DNA of 64,000 nt from Rhodococcus sp. IEGM 1409. GTDB taxonomy: Bacteria; Actinomycetota; Actinomycetes; Mycobacteriales; Mycobacteriaceae. The position numbers and the translations under genes were made by a program. This document shows positions 15,935-27,183 of this stretch, one piece after another. The stretch covers positions 223,952 to 287,951 of the forward strand of contig NZ_JASHKN010000009.1 in the NCBI RefSeq assembly GCF_030056735.1, written 5' to 3'. The notes beneath the pieces were generated by a model. It ran no database searches. It was not told where the DNA came from and was given only the letters and a program-made list of their open reading frames with translations. How positions within the stretch are numbered: the stretch's first letter is position 1; each line of letters opens with the position of its first letter.

Positions 15935-17716
15935 ATGGACCAATTCGGAAAGCGACACGACAACAGCGCGCAACGCTTCGGGCGCGCCCGTCAGCGGGAA
16001 TACGAGGCTGTCGACGAAGATTTCGTGACTGCCTCGTGGAATCGTTCCCGCGCCGCGGGAGTGGCGAGGGAGGGCGGAGCTGTACGCTTCATCGGCGATG
16101 TCGACGTCGCGTCCCGGCTCGTCTACCACGCGCAACCCATCCTCGAGAGACTGATCGACTACACCGAAGACGTCCCGCTCAGCGTCGCGGTATCCGACAA
16201 CAAGGGCAGAGTCCTCAAACGTCTCGACACAAACGACAAGATGGCCAACCTGGTCGATCAGATATCGCTGTCACCGGGATTCAGCTACGCCGAAAGCGAA
16301 GTGGGCACCAACGGCGTCGGCACGGTACTCGAGTCAGGCCGCTCGATACAGATCGTCGGCACAGCGCACTTCCACGAACGATTTCACCGCTATTCGTGTT
16401 CCGGTTCGCCGATTCGGGATCCGTTGACCGGCCGCATCGAAGGCGTACTCGACCTGACTTGCCTGGTGGAGCATTCCACGCCACTGCTGCACAGCTTCGT
16501 ACGATCCGCGGCCGCGACCATCGAGAACAGCCTCCTCACCGATCGCGGTATCCACCAACGGATTCTGTTCGACGAGTTCTCCCGACTCGACTCGAGATCC
16601 AAGTTTCCCGTCTTCGTCGTCGGACACAACGTCTTGATCTCGAACCTGTTGGCGCAGAACGTTTTCAGCGCAGACGAACAAAGAGCGATCACGCACCATG
16701 CCCGCTACCTCATGGAGGCCGTCTCACACACGGTCGACGAGATTCAGATCTCGCCCACGCGGACAGTCCAACTGAAGGGCCGAAGGTTGAACTCGGACGG
16801 ACACATGCTGGGAATCGCTGTCGAAGTAGTGGAATCGGCCGATCAGCGTCTCTCTCATCTGCCGCACTTCTTCGACGGCGCCAACCTACCCGCGACTCGG
16901 ACCACCGCGGGGCCGCACGTCGAAGTCTCGCATTCACCCGTGTGGACACGGTCTGTCGGCCAAGTCAGATCTGCACTGGCAGAAAGCCATCCGTTACTCG
17001 TGCTCGGCGAGGCAGGCACCGGCAAGACCACCATTCTGGTCGCGGCATTCCAGGACCAATTCGGCGACGGTGACATAGTCCGCTTCGACGCCTGGACACC
17101 CGAAATCCCCTTGCCGCCGAAGACGACTCGGCCGACACTGTTGATCTTCCGTCACGTGGAGCGGTTGGACGCCGAATCGGCCGAACTCCTTCATCAACGA
17201 CTCCGTGAACTGGATACGAGCGAAACCGTGAAGATCGCCGCCACCGCTTCCCCCGCCGAACCACAGAACAAGCAGCCCTATCGACAATTCCTGTTGGGAG
17301 ATTTCCGGACATCGGTTCACTTGCCGGCACTGCGGCATCGCGGCGACGACATAGCTCATCTGACCCGTTCGATACTGGGCGTCCTGGCACATCGCCGAGT
17401 GGACAACGTCCTTCCGTCAACCATGCAGGTGCTCACCAGATATCGGTGGCCGGGAAACGTACGCGAGTTGGCGGACGCACTCGAATTCGCGGTGGCGCAA
17501 CGCCCGACCGCCGACATCACCCCGGAAGACCTGCCGGGCTCCTGTTACCAAGCCGGCGCCCGGACGATCAGCCGACTCGAATCAATGGAGCGGGATGCGA
17601 TCGTGAGGGCGCTTCAGGAGAACGGCGGCAACCGTGCCCGGACAGCGACGGCGCTCGGAATCGCACGCTCGTCCCTCTACCGAAAGATCAAACACTTCGG
17701 CATCGACGGTGTCTGA
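15935..17716 (+). CDS. GAF/Fis-type activator of the carboxylase cluster (AcoR/AcxR-like)
   Basis: This 593-residue regulator has the AcoR layout. An N-terminal region ends in a GAF domain with SEVGTNGVGTVLESG, HFHERFHRYSCSGSPIRDPLTG and IEGVLDLT. A central AAA+ domain with Walker A LGEAGTGKTT follows, then a C-terminal Fis helix-turn-helix (RTATALGIARSSLYRKIKHFGI). The AAA+ domain lacks the GAFTGA loop needed to contact sigma-54, and the Walker B position reads LLIFRHVERL without the acidic pair, so it probably works with a sigma-70-type polymerase. Actinobacteria generally lack sigma-54. ATG 15935 has AAGGAATCAGG upstream. The ketone substrate or product is the likely effector. Confidence 0.85.
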   Translation: MDQFGKRHDNSAQRFGRARQREYEAVDEDFVTASWNRSRAAGVAREGGAVRFIGDVDVASRLVYHAQPILERLIDYTEDVPLSVAVSDNKGRVLKRLDTNDKMANLVDQISLSPGFSYAESEVGTNGVGTVLESGRSIQIVGTAHFHERFHRYSCSGSPIRDPLTGRIEGVLDLTCLVEHSTPLLHSFVRSAAATIENSLLTDRGIHQRILFDEFSRLDSRSKFPVFVVGHNVLISNLLAQNVFSADEQRAITHHARYLMEAVSHTVDEIQISPTRTVQLKGRRLNSDGHMLGIAVEVVESADQRLSHLPHFFDGANLPATRTTAGPHVEVSHSPVWTRSVGQVRSALAESHPLLVLGEAGTGKTTILVAAFQDQFGDGDIVRFDAWTPEIPLPPKTTRPTLLIFRHVERLDAESAELLHQRLRELDTSETVKIAATASPAEPQNKQPYRQFLLGDFRTSVHLPALRHRGDDIAHLTRSILGVLAHRRVDNVLPSTMQVLTRYRWPGNVRELADALEFAVAQRPTADITPEDLPGSCYQAGARTISRLESMERDAIVRALQENGGNRARTATALGIARSSLYRKIKHFGIDGV

Positions 17717-17791
17717 TCGCGCTGCCGCCGGCGATACAGATCCGGGCACACGCGACGCATCGACACGAATTTCCCAGTCGAATACCAAAAT

Positions 17792-19369
17792 TCACGCCAC
17801 GACGGGGTCCGGTTCTTTCGCCTTGGACGGCTTCAACCAACCGGGTAGCCAGGCAGGCTGTTTGTCCGGCGCCTGATCGAGAACGCCGCCCGCCGGATCG
17901 TCGATGAACCCGTACCGCACGAGATCCTCCGACGGTCGGTAGATCTGCCGCAGCACCAGCGCGCACAGAACGAGTACCGCGAAGTCCCGGATCACGACGG
18001 TTCCGGTGAACCACTGCTCGGGCAGACCCTTGTTGGACACGCCGAGGTAATACATCATCCGTGGAACCCAGACCAGGGCGTCGATGGTCATCCACGCGAG
18101 CAGGAGTCTGCGGTGCGGCAAGGCCAACACGGCCAGCGGCACCAGCCACAGCGAATACTGCGGGCTCCACACCTTGTTCGTCAGCAGGAAGCCCGCGACG
18201 AGCAAGAAGCACAATTGCGCGACGCGCGGACGACGCTGCGCCGTCAGGGCGACGTAGCCGACACCGATACAGACGGCGACAAACAGCAGCAGGGAGACGG
18301 CGTTGAGATTCGACGGCGACTCACCTTGCGCGAGAGGACCGTCGAGGCCCTTCCACGACGTGAACGACGCGATCACGTTGTAGAGGGAATCCGGATCAGC
18401 CCCGCGCTCGGAGTTGAGCCGGAAGAACTCGTACCAACCGTGGGGGTACAGCGCGGCGATCGGCAGGTTCACCGCAAGCCATGCCGCGACGGCGCTGAGA
18501 GCGGTCACCAGCCAGTCCCGCGTCTTGCCCGCGCGCAGGCAAAGGACGAAGAGCGGTCCGAGTAGGAGCAGCGGGTAGAGCTTCGCGGCGCCGCCGAGGC
18601 CGAGCAGAATTCCCGCGAGTACCGGACGCTTACGTGCCCACGCCAACAACCCACCGGCAGCGAACGCCGTCGCCAGAGGATCGAAGTTCGTGAACACGTG
18701 CACAATCACCAACGGGGAACAAGCGATCAGCGCGCCGTCCCACACTCGTCGTCCGGCCAGCAGGGTGCTCGCCCACACAGTGACCAGCCACGCCAATGCC
18801 AACCCGAATGCGACGACGTTGAAATAGAGCGCCACCTGAATCGCGCCCGGCATCCAGGTGATCGAATCCCACGCCTTGGCAACTTTCATCGCGCCGTACT
18901 GGTATAGCCCCGAGATGACCGGATACTCCATGTACCGCATCTGGATCGAACCGTCGCCGCGCACTTCTTCCCACGACGTCTTGTATGGGAAAGCGCCCTG
19001 ATCGAGGCGTTCGGCTCCGTACAGCGGAACGGTGTCGGAGTAACACATCGCCACGTACTGGCGGCTGCCACTCCAGTCGAGGCCGACCTGCCCCGTGTCG
19101 CCGACCGGCGACTGCTGAATACAACCGGCCTTCGCGAACCAGCCGAAAGCCAAGAACACCACGGCAAGCAGAAGGATGACTCGCATCGGTGTGAAGAATC
19201 GGGTGCGTCCGATCAGTGCGTGACGACCGACCGGACCGCCGACGGTTCCCGACAGCGCAGACACCATCGCGTCGTTGCGACTGGGAACGTCCCGCCAATC
19301 CGCCGAACGAAGATCTTCGGCCAGCGGAGCGGGGGAGGTCGGTTCGGCATCATCAGCATTCGCGGCCAC
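17792..19369 (-). CDS. GT87-like polytopic membrane glycosyltransferase
   Basis: The 525-residue membrane protein has a cytoplasmic N-terminus of about 65 residues, then about ten hydrophobic segments. The first long loop carries MCYSDTVPLYGAERLDQG and MEYPVISGLYQYG, also seen in its paralogue at 5912-7267. The family (GT-C, GT87) uses polyprenyl-phosphate mannose on the outer face of the membrane. It starts at GTG 19369, 39 bases after the ponA stop, on the same strand, as Rv0051 follows ponA1 in M. tuberculosis. A link to envelope assembly is likely; the acceptor is unknown. Confidence 0.75.
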   Translation of the reverse strand: MAANADDAEPTSPAPLAEDLRSADWRDVPSRNDAMVSALSGTVGGPVGRHALIGRTRFFTPMRVILLLAVVFLAFGWFAKAGCIQQSPVGDTGQVGLDWSGSRQYVAMCYSDTVPLYGAERLDQGAFPYKTSWEEVRGDGSIQMRYMEYPVISGLYQYGAMKVAKAWDSITWMPGAIQVALYFNVVAFGLALAWLVTVWASTLLAGRRVWDGALIACSPLVIVHVFTNFDPLATAFAAGGLLAWARKRPVLAGILLGLGGAAKLYPLLLLGPLFVLCLRAGKTRDWLVTALSAVAAWLAVNLPIAALYPHGWYEFFRLNSERGADPDSLYNVIASFTSWKGLDGPLAQGESPSNLNAVSLLLFVAVCIGVGYVALTAQRRPRVAQLCFLLVAGFLLTNKVWSPQYSLWLVPLAVLALPHRRLLLAWMTIDALVWVPRMMYYLGVSNKGLPEQWFTGTVVIRDFAVLVLCALVLRQIYRPSEDLVRYGFIDDPAGGVLDQAPDKQPAWLPGWLKPSKAKEPDPVVA

Positions 19370-19408
19370 TCCGCGAGGTTACCGTCTTTCGAACCGACCA
19401 CCCTCCAA

Positions 19409-22081
<2,673 letters not shown>

Positions 22082-22148
22082 TCAAATCTCCAGTGGTCAC
22101 GGACCGATCACGTGCAGACTTCGATCGGGCCCTTCTTCGGGTGTGGCG

Positions 22149-22568
22149 TTACTCGCTGGCGGTGCGCCGGCTTGGTGGGCGTGCTCGCCGCGGTCGCGGC
22201 GGCGCAGGTACTGCGCCGAGCACATAGGACTGCACCAAGTGGTTCCAACTGCAGGTACGGCACACCTCTACAACGTGCACCGTGAACTCCTCTGCTGTTT
22301 CCGCAAGCCGAGCGAGCTCGTCCGAGGTTCGGGCGGATCCCGAAACTTGGCCGAGCTTGTCGCCGAACACCCAGGACACGAGCGTCAACTGTTCCTTGCG
22401 GCAGATGGGGCAGACGACGTCGCTGCCCCGGCCGTGGAACTTCGCGGCTCTGAGTAGGTACGGATCGGCGTCACACACTTGCTTGACGTCGGTCCTACCC
22501 GCAGACACTTCGGCCAGCACAGACCGACGCGCGAGCGCGTAGTCCACAACTTGCCGCTGTATCCGCAC
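22149..22568 (-). CDS. DUF5318 protein (Rv0049-like)
   Basis: The 139-residue conserved actinobacterial protein has two cysteine pairs, CPIC in the middle and CRTC near residue 100, suggesting metal binding. Recognisable segments are RIQRQVVDYALARRS, DADPYLLRAAKFHG and EQLTLVSWVFGD. GTG 22568 is chosen because the conserved family start is (M)RIQRQVVDY; a start at 22628 would add 20 unmatched residues. It precedes ponA by 70 bases on the same strand, as Rv0049/ponA1 neighbour each other in M. tuberculosis. Function unknown. Confidence 0.88.
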   Translation of the reverse strand: MRIQRQVVDYALARRSVLAEVSAGRTDVKQVCDADPYLLRAAKFHGRGSDVVCPICRKEQLTLVSWVFGDKLGQVSGSARTSDELARLAETAEEFTVHVVEVCRTCSWNHLVQSYVLGAVPAPPRPRRARPPSRRTASE

Positions 22569-22675
22569 CTGACCAGCGTACGTGCGTCCGCGCCGCGACG
22601 GACGGTTCGGGAGGGTCACGATGAACACATTTTGGGCTCACCCCCGGCGCCGACCAGCGATTACCATCACTTCCT

Positions 22676-23548
22676 GTGAAGTCTTCCCGTTCGCCTCAGA
22701 CTCGCGCGCGTGATCTTGATCGCGTCGAAACGTGCAGCCTGTTGGATGCTGCGTACGCCGAGGGGCAGCTCAGTGCCGACGACTACTTCGAACGGACCGA
22801 GCGGGCGAAGGCTGCGAAGACGCTGCTCGACCTTGCGCCTCTGGTCAACGACCTACAGGTGCCGAACATCCCTACGTTTACGGCGCCGCGGACATCCGTG
22901 CCGCGCAAGTTTCTGTATGTCGGCGGCGCTGCACTGGTGATCGTGGGTGCGATTGCAGCCGTGGCGTGGAGTCGTGCGCCGCTGACGCCCTCGGCCGACA
23001 TCACCGCTCGGTACGCCACCAGTTCGGTGATAACAGCCCCAGTCACCACAGGTTCGGTCACTACCAATCCTGTGGCCGAACCAATCGTCGAACCGATCCT
23101 GATCACGCCCGCCGACACGCTGACGCCGGAGGGGATCGGCGAGTTTCTGAACCGGTACCGCGACGAGTTCGGCGACATGGTCGTCGACAACGCAAGCTTC
23201 CACAACGATCATTCCTCGATACGCAGGTCCGTACCCGGCGCCCCGGCCCTGACTCAGACCATCGATTTTCGGGGCGGATTCGAGATCGATTCCACACCCA
23301 CTCCTCGTCAATCCGGCCAGCCCACATTCGACCTCGGTTCGATCCAGATCGACAAACTGGCCCCGTTCATGGCGAACATCGGCGGCTACGTCGACGTGCC
23401 CGATGCAGCCATCTCCCATCTGGTAATCGATGCGAACTACGGAGTCCCGGAGATCGCAATCTACGCCGAGAACGCCCGGGGCGAAGGCGGGCGCATCGAA
23501 GTCACACCTTGGGGTGAGATCTCCCGTTCGTACCCGTACGAACGCTAG
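22676..23548 (+). CDS. DUF1707 single-pass membrane protein, tandem copy 1
   Basis: Residues about 9-60 form a DUF1707 domain (RARDLDRVETCSLLDAAYAEGQLSADDY). A single membrane helix follows near residues 82-105, then a Thr/Val-rich linker and an external domain of about 150 residues (IGEFLNRYRDEFGD..., IDFRGGF, VTPWGEISRSYPYER). It starts at GTG 22676 with no ribosome binding site; TACCAT about 9 bases before the GTG could be a -10 box of a leaderless transcript. First of three tandem paralogues. Its position matches Rv0048c beside ponA1 and PadR in mycobacteria. Function unknown, probably envelope-associated. Confidence 0.8.
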   Translation: MKSSRSPQTRARDLDRVETCSLLDAAYAEGQLSADDYFERTERAKAAKTLLDLAPLVNDLQVPNIPTFTAPRTSVPRKFLYVGGAALVIVGAIAAVAWSRAPLTPSADITARYATSSVITAPVTTGSVTTNPVAEPIVEPILITPADTLTPEGIGEFLNRYRDEFGDMVVDNASFHNDHSSIRRSVPGAPALTQTIDFRGGFEIDSTPTPRQSGQPTFDLGSIQIDKLAPFMANIGGYVDVPDAAISHLVIDANYGVPEIAIYAENARGEGGRIEVTPWGEISRSYPYER

Positions 23549-23557
23549 GGTCACTGC

Positions 23558-24382
23558 ATGAGCGGGGCACTGGCCACTAATTCGTCGCGCACCCGCGCGC
23601 GTGACGTCGACCGAGCCGACACCTGCGCTGTGCTCGATACCGCATTCGCCGATGGACAGATCACTGCCGACGAACACGCGGGCCGAACGGCGGACGCCAT
23701 GAAAGCGTCCACACTCGGTCAACTCGATCTGCTTGTCCGCGATCTGCAGAAAGCGACGCCGCGTAACGCCGTCGCGAAAGTTCGCCGAATCGACAAGATC
23801 TGGTACCTCGCGGCCGCTTCGGTCGTCGTTGCCACGGTGATCGGGTTCGCCGCGCTGTCCGGGGGAGACGAATCAGCCCCTGCGGCTGCACCCGTCGAAC
23901 AAGAGATTGCTGCCGAACCCCTTGCGCCCATTGTGAGTTCGACGCTCGATACCACCACGGCAAGCGGAATACGGGAGTTCATCACCCGGTACAACAACAA
24001 GTTCGGCACCACAGTGATCGATTCCGCGAACTTCTACGACGGCCATGCAAGCGTCACTCGCGCAGCTCCCAGTTCACCGAACCTGAAGGAAGACATAGAC
24101 TTTCGGGGAGGTTTCGCACCACGCGAGAGCGCCACATCCCGGGCGGCCGACACCGCTATCTTCGACCTCGCCTCCGTCGACATCGACAAACTCGCCGGAT
24201 ACCTGGCCGGAGCGTCCGCCAATCTCAACGTCCCCGACGCCAAAGTCTCACACATCGGCATGGGTTCGTCGAGCGGCCGTCCAGGCATATCGATCTACGT
24301 GGAAAATGCACTCGGCGCGGACGGATGGATGGAAATAGCCCCCGATGGCCGTCCGATCCGGATAGATCCGTTCCAGCCGTGA
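23558..24382 (+). CDS. DUF1707 single-pass membrane protein, tandem copy 2
   Basis: The 274-residue paralogue follows copy 1 by nine bases. DUF1707 (RARDVDRADTCAVLDTAFADGQITADEHAG) is followed by a membrane helix (about 77-97) and the same external domain (GIREFITRYNNKFG, DIDFRGGF, IEIAPDGRPIRIDPF-like end). The ATG at 23558 lacks a clear ribosome binding site and may depend on coupling to copy 1. Function unknown. Confidence 0.8.
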   Translation: MSGALATNSSRTRARDVDRADTCAVLDTAFADGQITADEHAGRTADAMKASTLGQLDLLVRDLQKATPRNAVAKVRRIDKIWYLAAASVVVATVIGFAALSGGDESAPAAAPVEQEIAAEPLAPIVSSTLDTTTASGIREFITRYNNKFGTTVIDSANFYDGHASVTRAAPSSPNLKEDIDFRGGFAPRESATSRAADTAIFDLASVDIDKLAGYLAGASANLNVPDAKVSHIGMGSSSGRPGISIYVENALGADGWMEIAPDGRPIRIDPFQP

Positions 24383-24392
24383 GGGTGAGCCC

Positions 24393-25172
24393 ATGTCCGA
24401 CAACCTGACTCGGGAGACTCGCGCGCGCAATGCCGATCGCGAAGCCACCTGCGCGGTACTGGATTCCGCTTGTGCTGACGGCCAACTGACTGCCACCGAA
24501 CATGCGGAGTTGACCGAACTCGCCACGGTGGCGATCACTCTCGGCGACCTGGAGGAGCTGACGTCCGATATTCAGACCGAAGCCTCGCTGCCCGTCCTGC
24601 ATGCCAAGGCGGCAACCGACAGGCGCTGGATTGCAGTAGTGATCATTGCACTGTCCGTAGCCTCGGGGATCGGCTTCGGCATCGCCCGTATGGCTTCGGA
24701 TTCGACTGCTGTCTCGACGTTCTCGACTGCCGAACCGAAGTTGCACACCGTGAGCGGCTTGACCGCGATGTTCAGGGCGATCGAAACGAAGTTCGGCAGC
24801 GGCCTGGTCGACGAGATGATCATCTATCCCACCTACGCCCGGGTGACTCGGCCCGATCCTGCGGCGCCACGCAAGAGTCTGGACAGCCGCTATGACGGCG
24901 AGTTGGTTGAAACGAGTTCGGTCGGGACGCGCGAACCCGGCCTGGTACAGATCGACGTCGCGGAACTCGATCCGCGTGTCGTGATCGCCCTGCTCGACGG
25001 AGCGGGGTCGACCACCGCGGTCCAGAATCCGTCAACGCTGTATGCGGTCGTCGACCAGACCGAAACAGAACCGACCATCCAGATTCACGCCGGAAACGAT
25101 CTCGGCGAGAGCGGGCACCTGACGGCCGCCCTCGATGGCGAAATCATGTCGATTTACCCGTTCAAGCCCTGA
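24393..25172 (+). CDS. DUF1707 single-pass membrane protein, tandem copy 3
   Basis: The 259-residue third paralogue starts at ATG 24393 (GAGGGTGAG 3 bases upstream), ten bases after copy 2. DUF1707 reads RARNADREATCAVLDSACADGQLTATEHAE. One membrane helix at about 75-95 precedes a more diverged external domain (MFRAIETKFGSGLVDEM, ALDGEIMSIYPFKP). All three end in a similar 'D/G-E-I-x-x-x-Y-P' motif, showing tandem duplication. Function unknown. Confidence 0.8.
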   Translation: MSDNLTRETRARNADREATCAVLDSACADGQLTATEHAELTELATVAITLGDLEELTSDIQTEASLPVLHAKAATDRRWIAVVIIALSVASGIGFGIARMASDSTAVSTFSTAEPKLHTVSGLTAMFRAIETKFGSGLVDEMIIYPTYARVTRPDPAAPRKSLDSRYDGELVETSSVGTREPGLVQIDVAELDPRVVIALLDGAGSTTAVQNPSTLYAVVDQTETEPTIQIHAGNDLGESGHLTAALDGEIMSIYPFKP

Positions 25173-25220
25173 TCTAGCCGTAACACCTTGGTACATGTAT
25201 CGGGCCGCAGTGTGGTTTTA

Positions 25221-25239
25221 TATATCGGCGCGATATAGT
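25221..25239. promoter_or_regulatory. PadR operator overlapping a -10 box
   Basis: TATATCG-GCG-CGATATA (25221-25237) is a perfect palindrome with 7-base arms. It overlaps TATAGT (25234-25239), a near-consensus -10 box about 50 bases before the padR TTG start. The overlap suggests repression of padR-ino1 by the PadR protein itself. Confidence 0.6.
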
Positions 25240-25288
25240 TAGGTATCGCATCAAGCGGTTAGGTTCAACGACTCGGGAGGTTTGTCAG

Positions 25289-25852
25289 TTGCTCGAACTC
25301 GCAATCCTCGGGCTGCTCCTCGAGTCACCGATGCACGGATACGAGCTGCGTAAGCGGCTCACTGGTCTGCTCGGCGCTTTCCGCGCGTTCTCGTACGGAT
25401 CGCTGTACCCGGCACTGCGGCGCATGCAAGCCGACGGATTGATCTCGGAAGACGTCGACACTGCCACCGGCACTCTCAAGCGTCGGGCGCGTCGCGTCTA
25501 CCAGCTCACTCCGGAAGGGCGGCAACGGTTCACCGAACTTGTTGCCGACACTGGGCCGCAGAACTACACCGACGACGGTTTCGGCGTTCACCTCGCCTTC
25601 TTCAGTCGCACCCCCGCAGTAGCGCGGATGCGGATCCTCGAAGGCAGGCGACGCCAGGTCGAGGAGCGCCGCGAGGGGCTCCGCGAGGCCGTCGGCCGGG
25701 CCAGCGGATCGCTGGACCGCTATACCCGTCAGCTCCATCAGCTCGGACTCGAATCGAGTGAGCGCGAAGTGCGTTGGCTCAACGAATTGATCGCAGCCGA
25801 GCAATCGACAACAGGAACATCCCGGAAAGAAGGAGAACCCGACCATGGGTGA
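25289..25852 (+). CDS. PadR-family transcriptional regulator
   Basis: The 187-residue product has the PadR winged helix ([23 protein letters not shown], then [17 protein letters not shown] and [14 protein letters not shown]) and a C-terminal coiled dimerisation region with many Arg and Glu. TTG 25289 is the start, with GGGAGG 8 bases upstream. It overlaps ino1 by 8 bases, matching Rv0047c next to ino1 in M. tuberculosis. It probably binds the palindrome at 25221-25237 and controls its own gene and ino1. Ligand unknown. Confidence 0.9.
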   Translation: MLELAILGLLLESPMHGYELRKRLTGLLGAFRAFSYGSLYPALRRMQADGLISEDVDTATGTLKRRARRVYQLTPEGRQRFTELVADTGPQNYTDDGFGVHLAFFSRTPAVARMRILEGRRRQVEERREGLREAVGRASGSLDRYTRQLHQLGLESSEREVRWLNELIAAEQSTTGTSRKEGEPDHG

Positions 25853-26948
25853 GAACAGCACCGCGGTGCGCGTAGCCATTGTGGGCGTGGGTAACTGCGC
25901 CTCGTCCCTGGTTCAGGGCGTCCACTACTACAAGGATGCCGACGAGACCCAGACGGTCCCCGGCCTCATGCACGTCAAGTTCGGTAAGTACCACGTCCGC
26001 GACGTGCAGTTCGTCGCTGCGTTCGACGTCGACGCCAAGAAGGTCGGCTTCGACCTCTCCGAGGCGATCCTCGCCAGCGAGAACAACACCATCAAGATCG
26101 CCGACGTCCCGCCCCTGGACATCCCCGTGCTGCGTGGCCCGACCCTCGACGGCATCGGCAAGTACTACGCCGAGACCATCGAGCTGTCCGACGCCGAGCC
26201 CGTCGACGTCGTCAAGGCACTCAAGGACGCCAAGGTCGACGTCCTCGTGTCCTACCTGCCCGTCGGTTCCGACGATGCCGACAAGTTCTACGCACAGTGC
26301 GCGATCGATGCAGGCGTCGCCTTCGTCAACGCACTGCCCGTCTTCATCGCTTCCGACCCGGAGTGGGCTGCCAAGTTCAAGGACGCCGGCGTCCCGATTG
26401 TCGGTGACGACATCAAGAGCCAGGTCGGCGCCACCATCACCCACCGCGTGATGGCGAAGCTGTTCGAAGACCGCGGCGTCGTGCTGGACCGCACGTACCA
26501 GCTCAACGTCGGCGGAAACATGGACTTCAAGAACATGCTCGAGCGTGATCGCCTGGAGTCCAAGAAGGTTTCCAAGACGCAGGCCGTGACCTCCAACCTG
26601 ACCGGTGCACTTGCCGGCAAGGTTCACGACCGCAACGTCCACATCGGTCCCTCGGACTACGTGGAGTGGCTCGACGACCGCAAGTGGGCATACGTCCGCC
26701 TCGAAGGTCGCGCCTTCGGTGACGCTCCCCTGAACCTGGAGTACAAGCTCGAGGTCTGGGATTCGCCCAACTCTGCAGGCATCATCATCGACGCCGTCCG
26801 TGCAGCCAAGATCGCACTGGACCGCGGCATCGGCGGACCGGTTTACCCGGCTTCCGCTTACCTGATGAAGTCCCCGCCGGTCCAGATGGCGGACGACAAG
26901 GCTCGCACCGAGCTCGAGGCTTTCATCATCGGAGCCGATGAGGCGTAG
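25845..26948 (+). CDS. ino1: Inositol-3-phosphate synthase
   Basis: Ino1 converts glucose 6-phosphate to myo-inositol phosphate through an NAD-dependent oxidation-aldol-reduction cycle. Inositol feeds phosphatidylinositol, PIM/LAM lipids and mycothiol. The NAD fold is at the N-terminus ([17 protein letters not shown]); family motifs include [28 protein letters not shown] and [17 protein letters not shown]. Length 367 equals M. tuberculosis Ino1. AAGGAG lies upstream of ATG 25845, which overlaps the padR stop by 8 bases. A tandem 26-bp duplication covers its stop codon and a terminator follows. Confidence 0.97.
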   Translation: MGENSTAVRVAIVGVGNCASSLVQGVHYYKDADETQTVPGLMHVKFGKYHVRDVQFVAAFDVDAKKVGFDLSEAILASENNTIKIADVPPLDIPVLRGPTLDGIGKYYAETIELSDAEPVDVVKALKDAKVDVLVSYLPVGSDDADKFYAQCAIDAGVAFVNALPVFIASDPEWAAKFKDAGVPIVGDDIKSQVGATITHRVMAKLFEDRGVVLDRTYQLNVGGNMDFKNMLERDRLESKKVSKTQAVTSNLTGALAGKVHDRNVHIGPSDYVEWLDDRKWAYVRLEGRAFGDAPLNLEYKLEVWDSPNSAGIIIDAVRAAKIALDRGIGGPVYPASAYLMKSPPVQMADDKARTELEAFIIGADEA

Positions 26949-26986
26949 CTAGACGCCGGGCCGATGAGGCGTAGCTAGACGCCGGG
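26935..26986. repeat. 26-bp tandem duplication covering the ino1 stop codon
   Basis: The unit starting CCGATGAGGCGTAGCTAGAC occurs at 26935-26960 and again at 26961-26986, with a partial third copy (CCGACGAGG) after it. The first copy holds the last codons and TAG stop of ino1. Each copy contains GGCGT...ACGCC, able to form a small hairpin. The protein is not altered. Confidence 0.88.
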
Positions 26987-27019
26987 CCGACGAGGCCTGA
27001 TTTAGGCTCACGCTGATTC

Positions 27020-27057
27020 GGGGTCTTGCGCCAACGGCGCAAGGCCCCGATTCTGTT
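27020..27057 (+). terminator. Rho-independent terminator after ino1
   Basis: GGGGTCTTGCGCC, loop AAC, GGCGCAAGGCCCC form a 13-bp stem with one G:T pair, followed by GATTCTGTT. It lies 72 bases after the ino1 stop. Confidence 0.85.
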
Positions 27058-27183
27058 ATCCGCAGGGTGTTTCCGCATCCGCGCGGGTAATCACGCCTGC
27101 GGCTGCTGAATCGCCGCGCGGGTCCGTGTGCCGATCAGCGTGGAATGATGGACATCAGAACCATCACACGGATCGAGGACCCC

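Noticed and set aside
15935..17716. Sigma-54-dependent activator
   Set aside because: No GAFTGA loop and a degenerate Walker B; no sigma-54 promoter (GG-N10-GC type) was evident upstream of the carboxylase genes.
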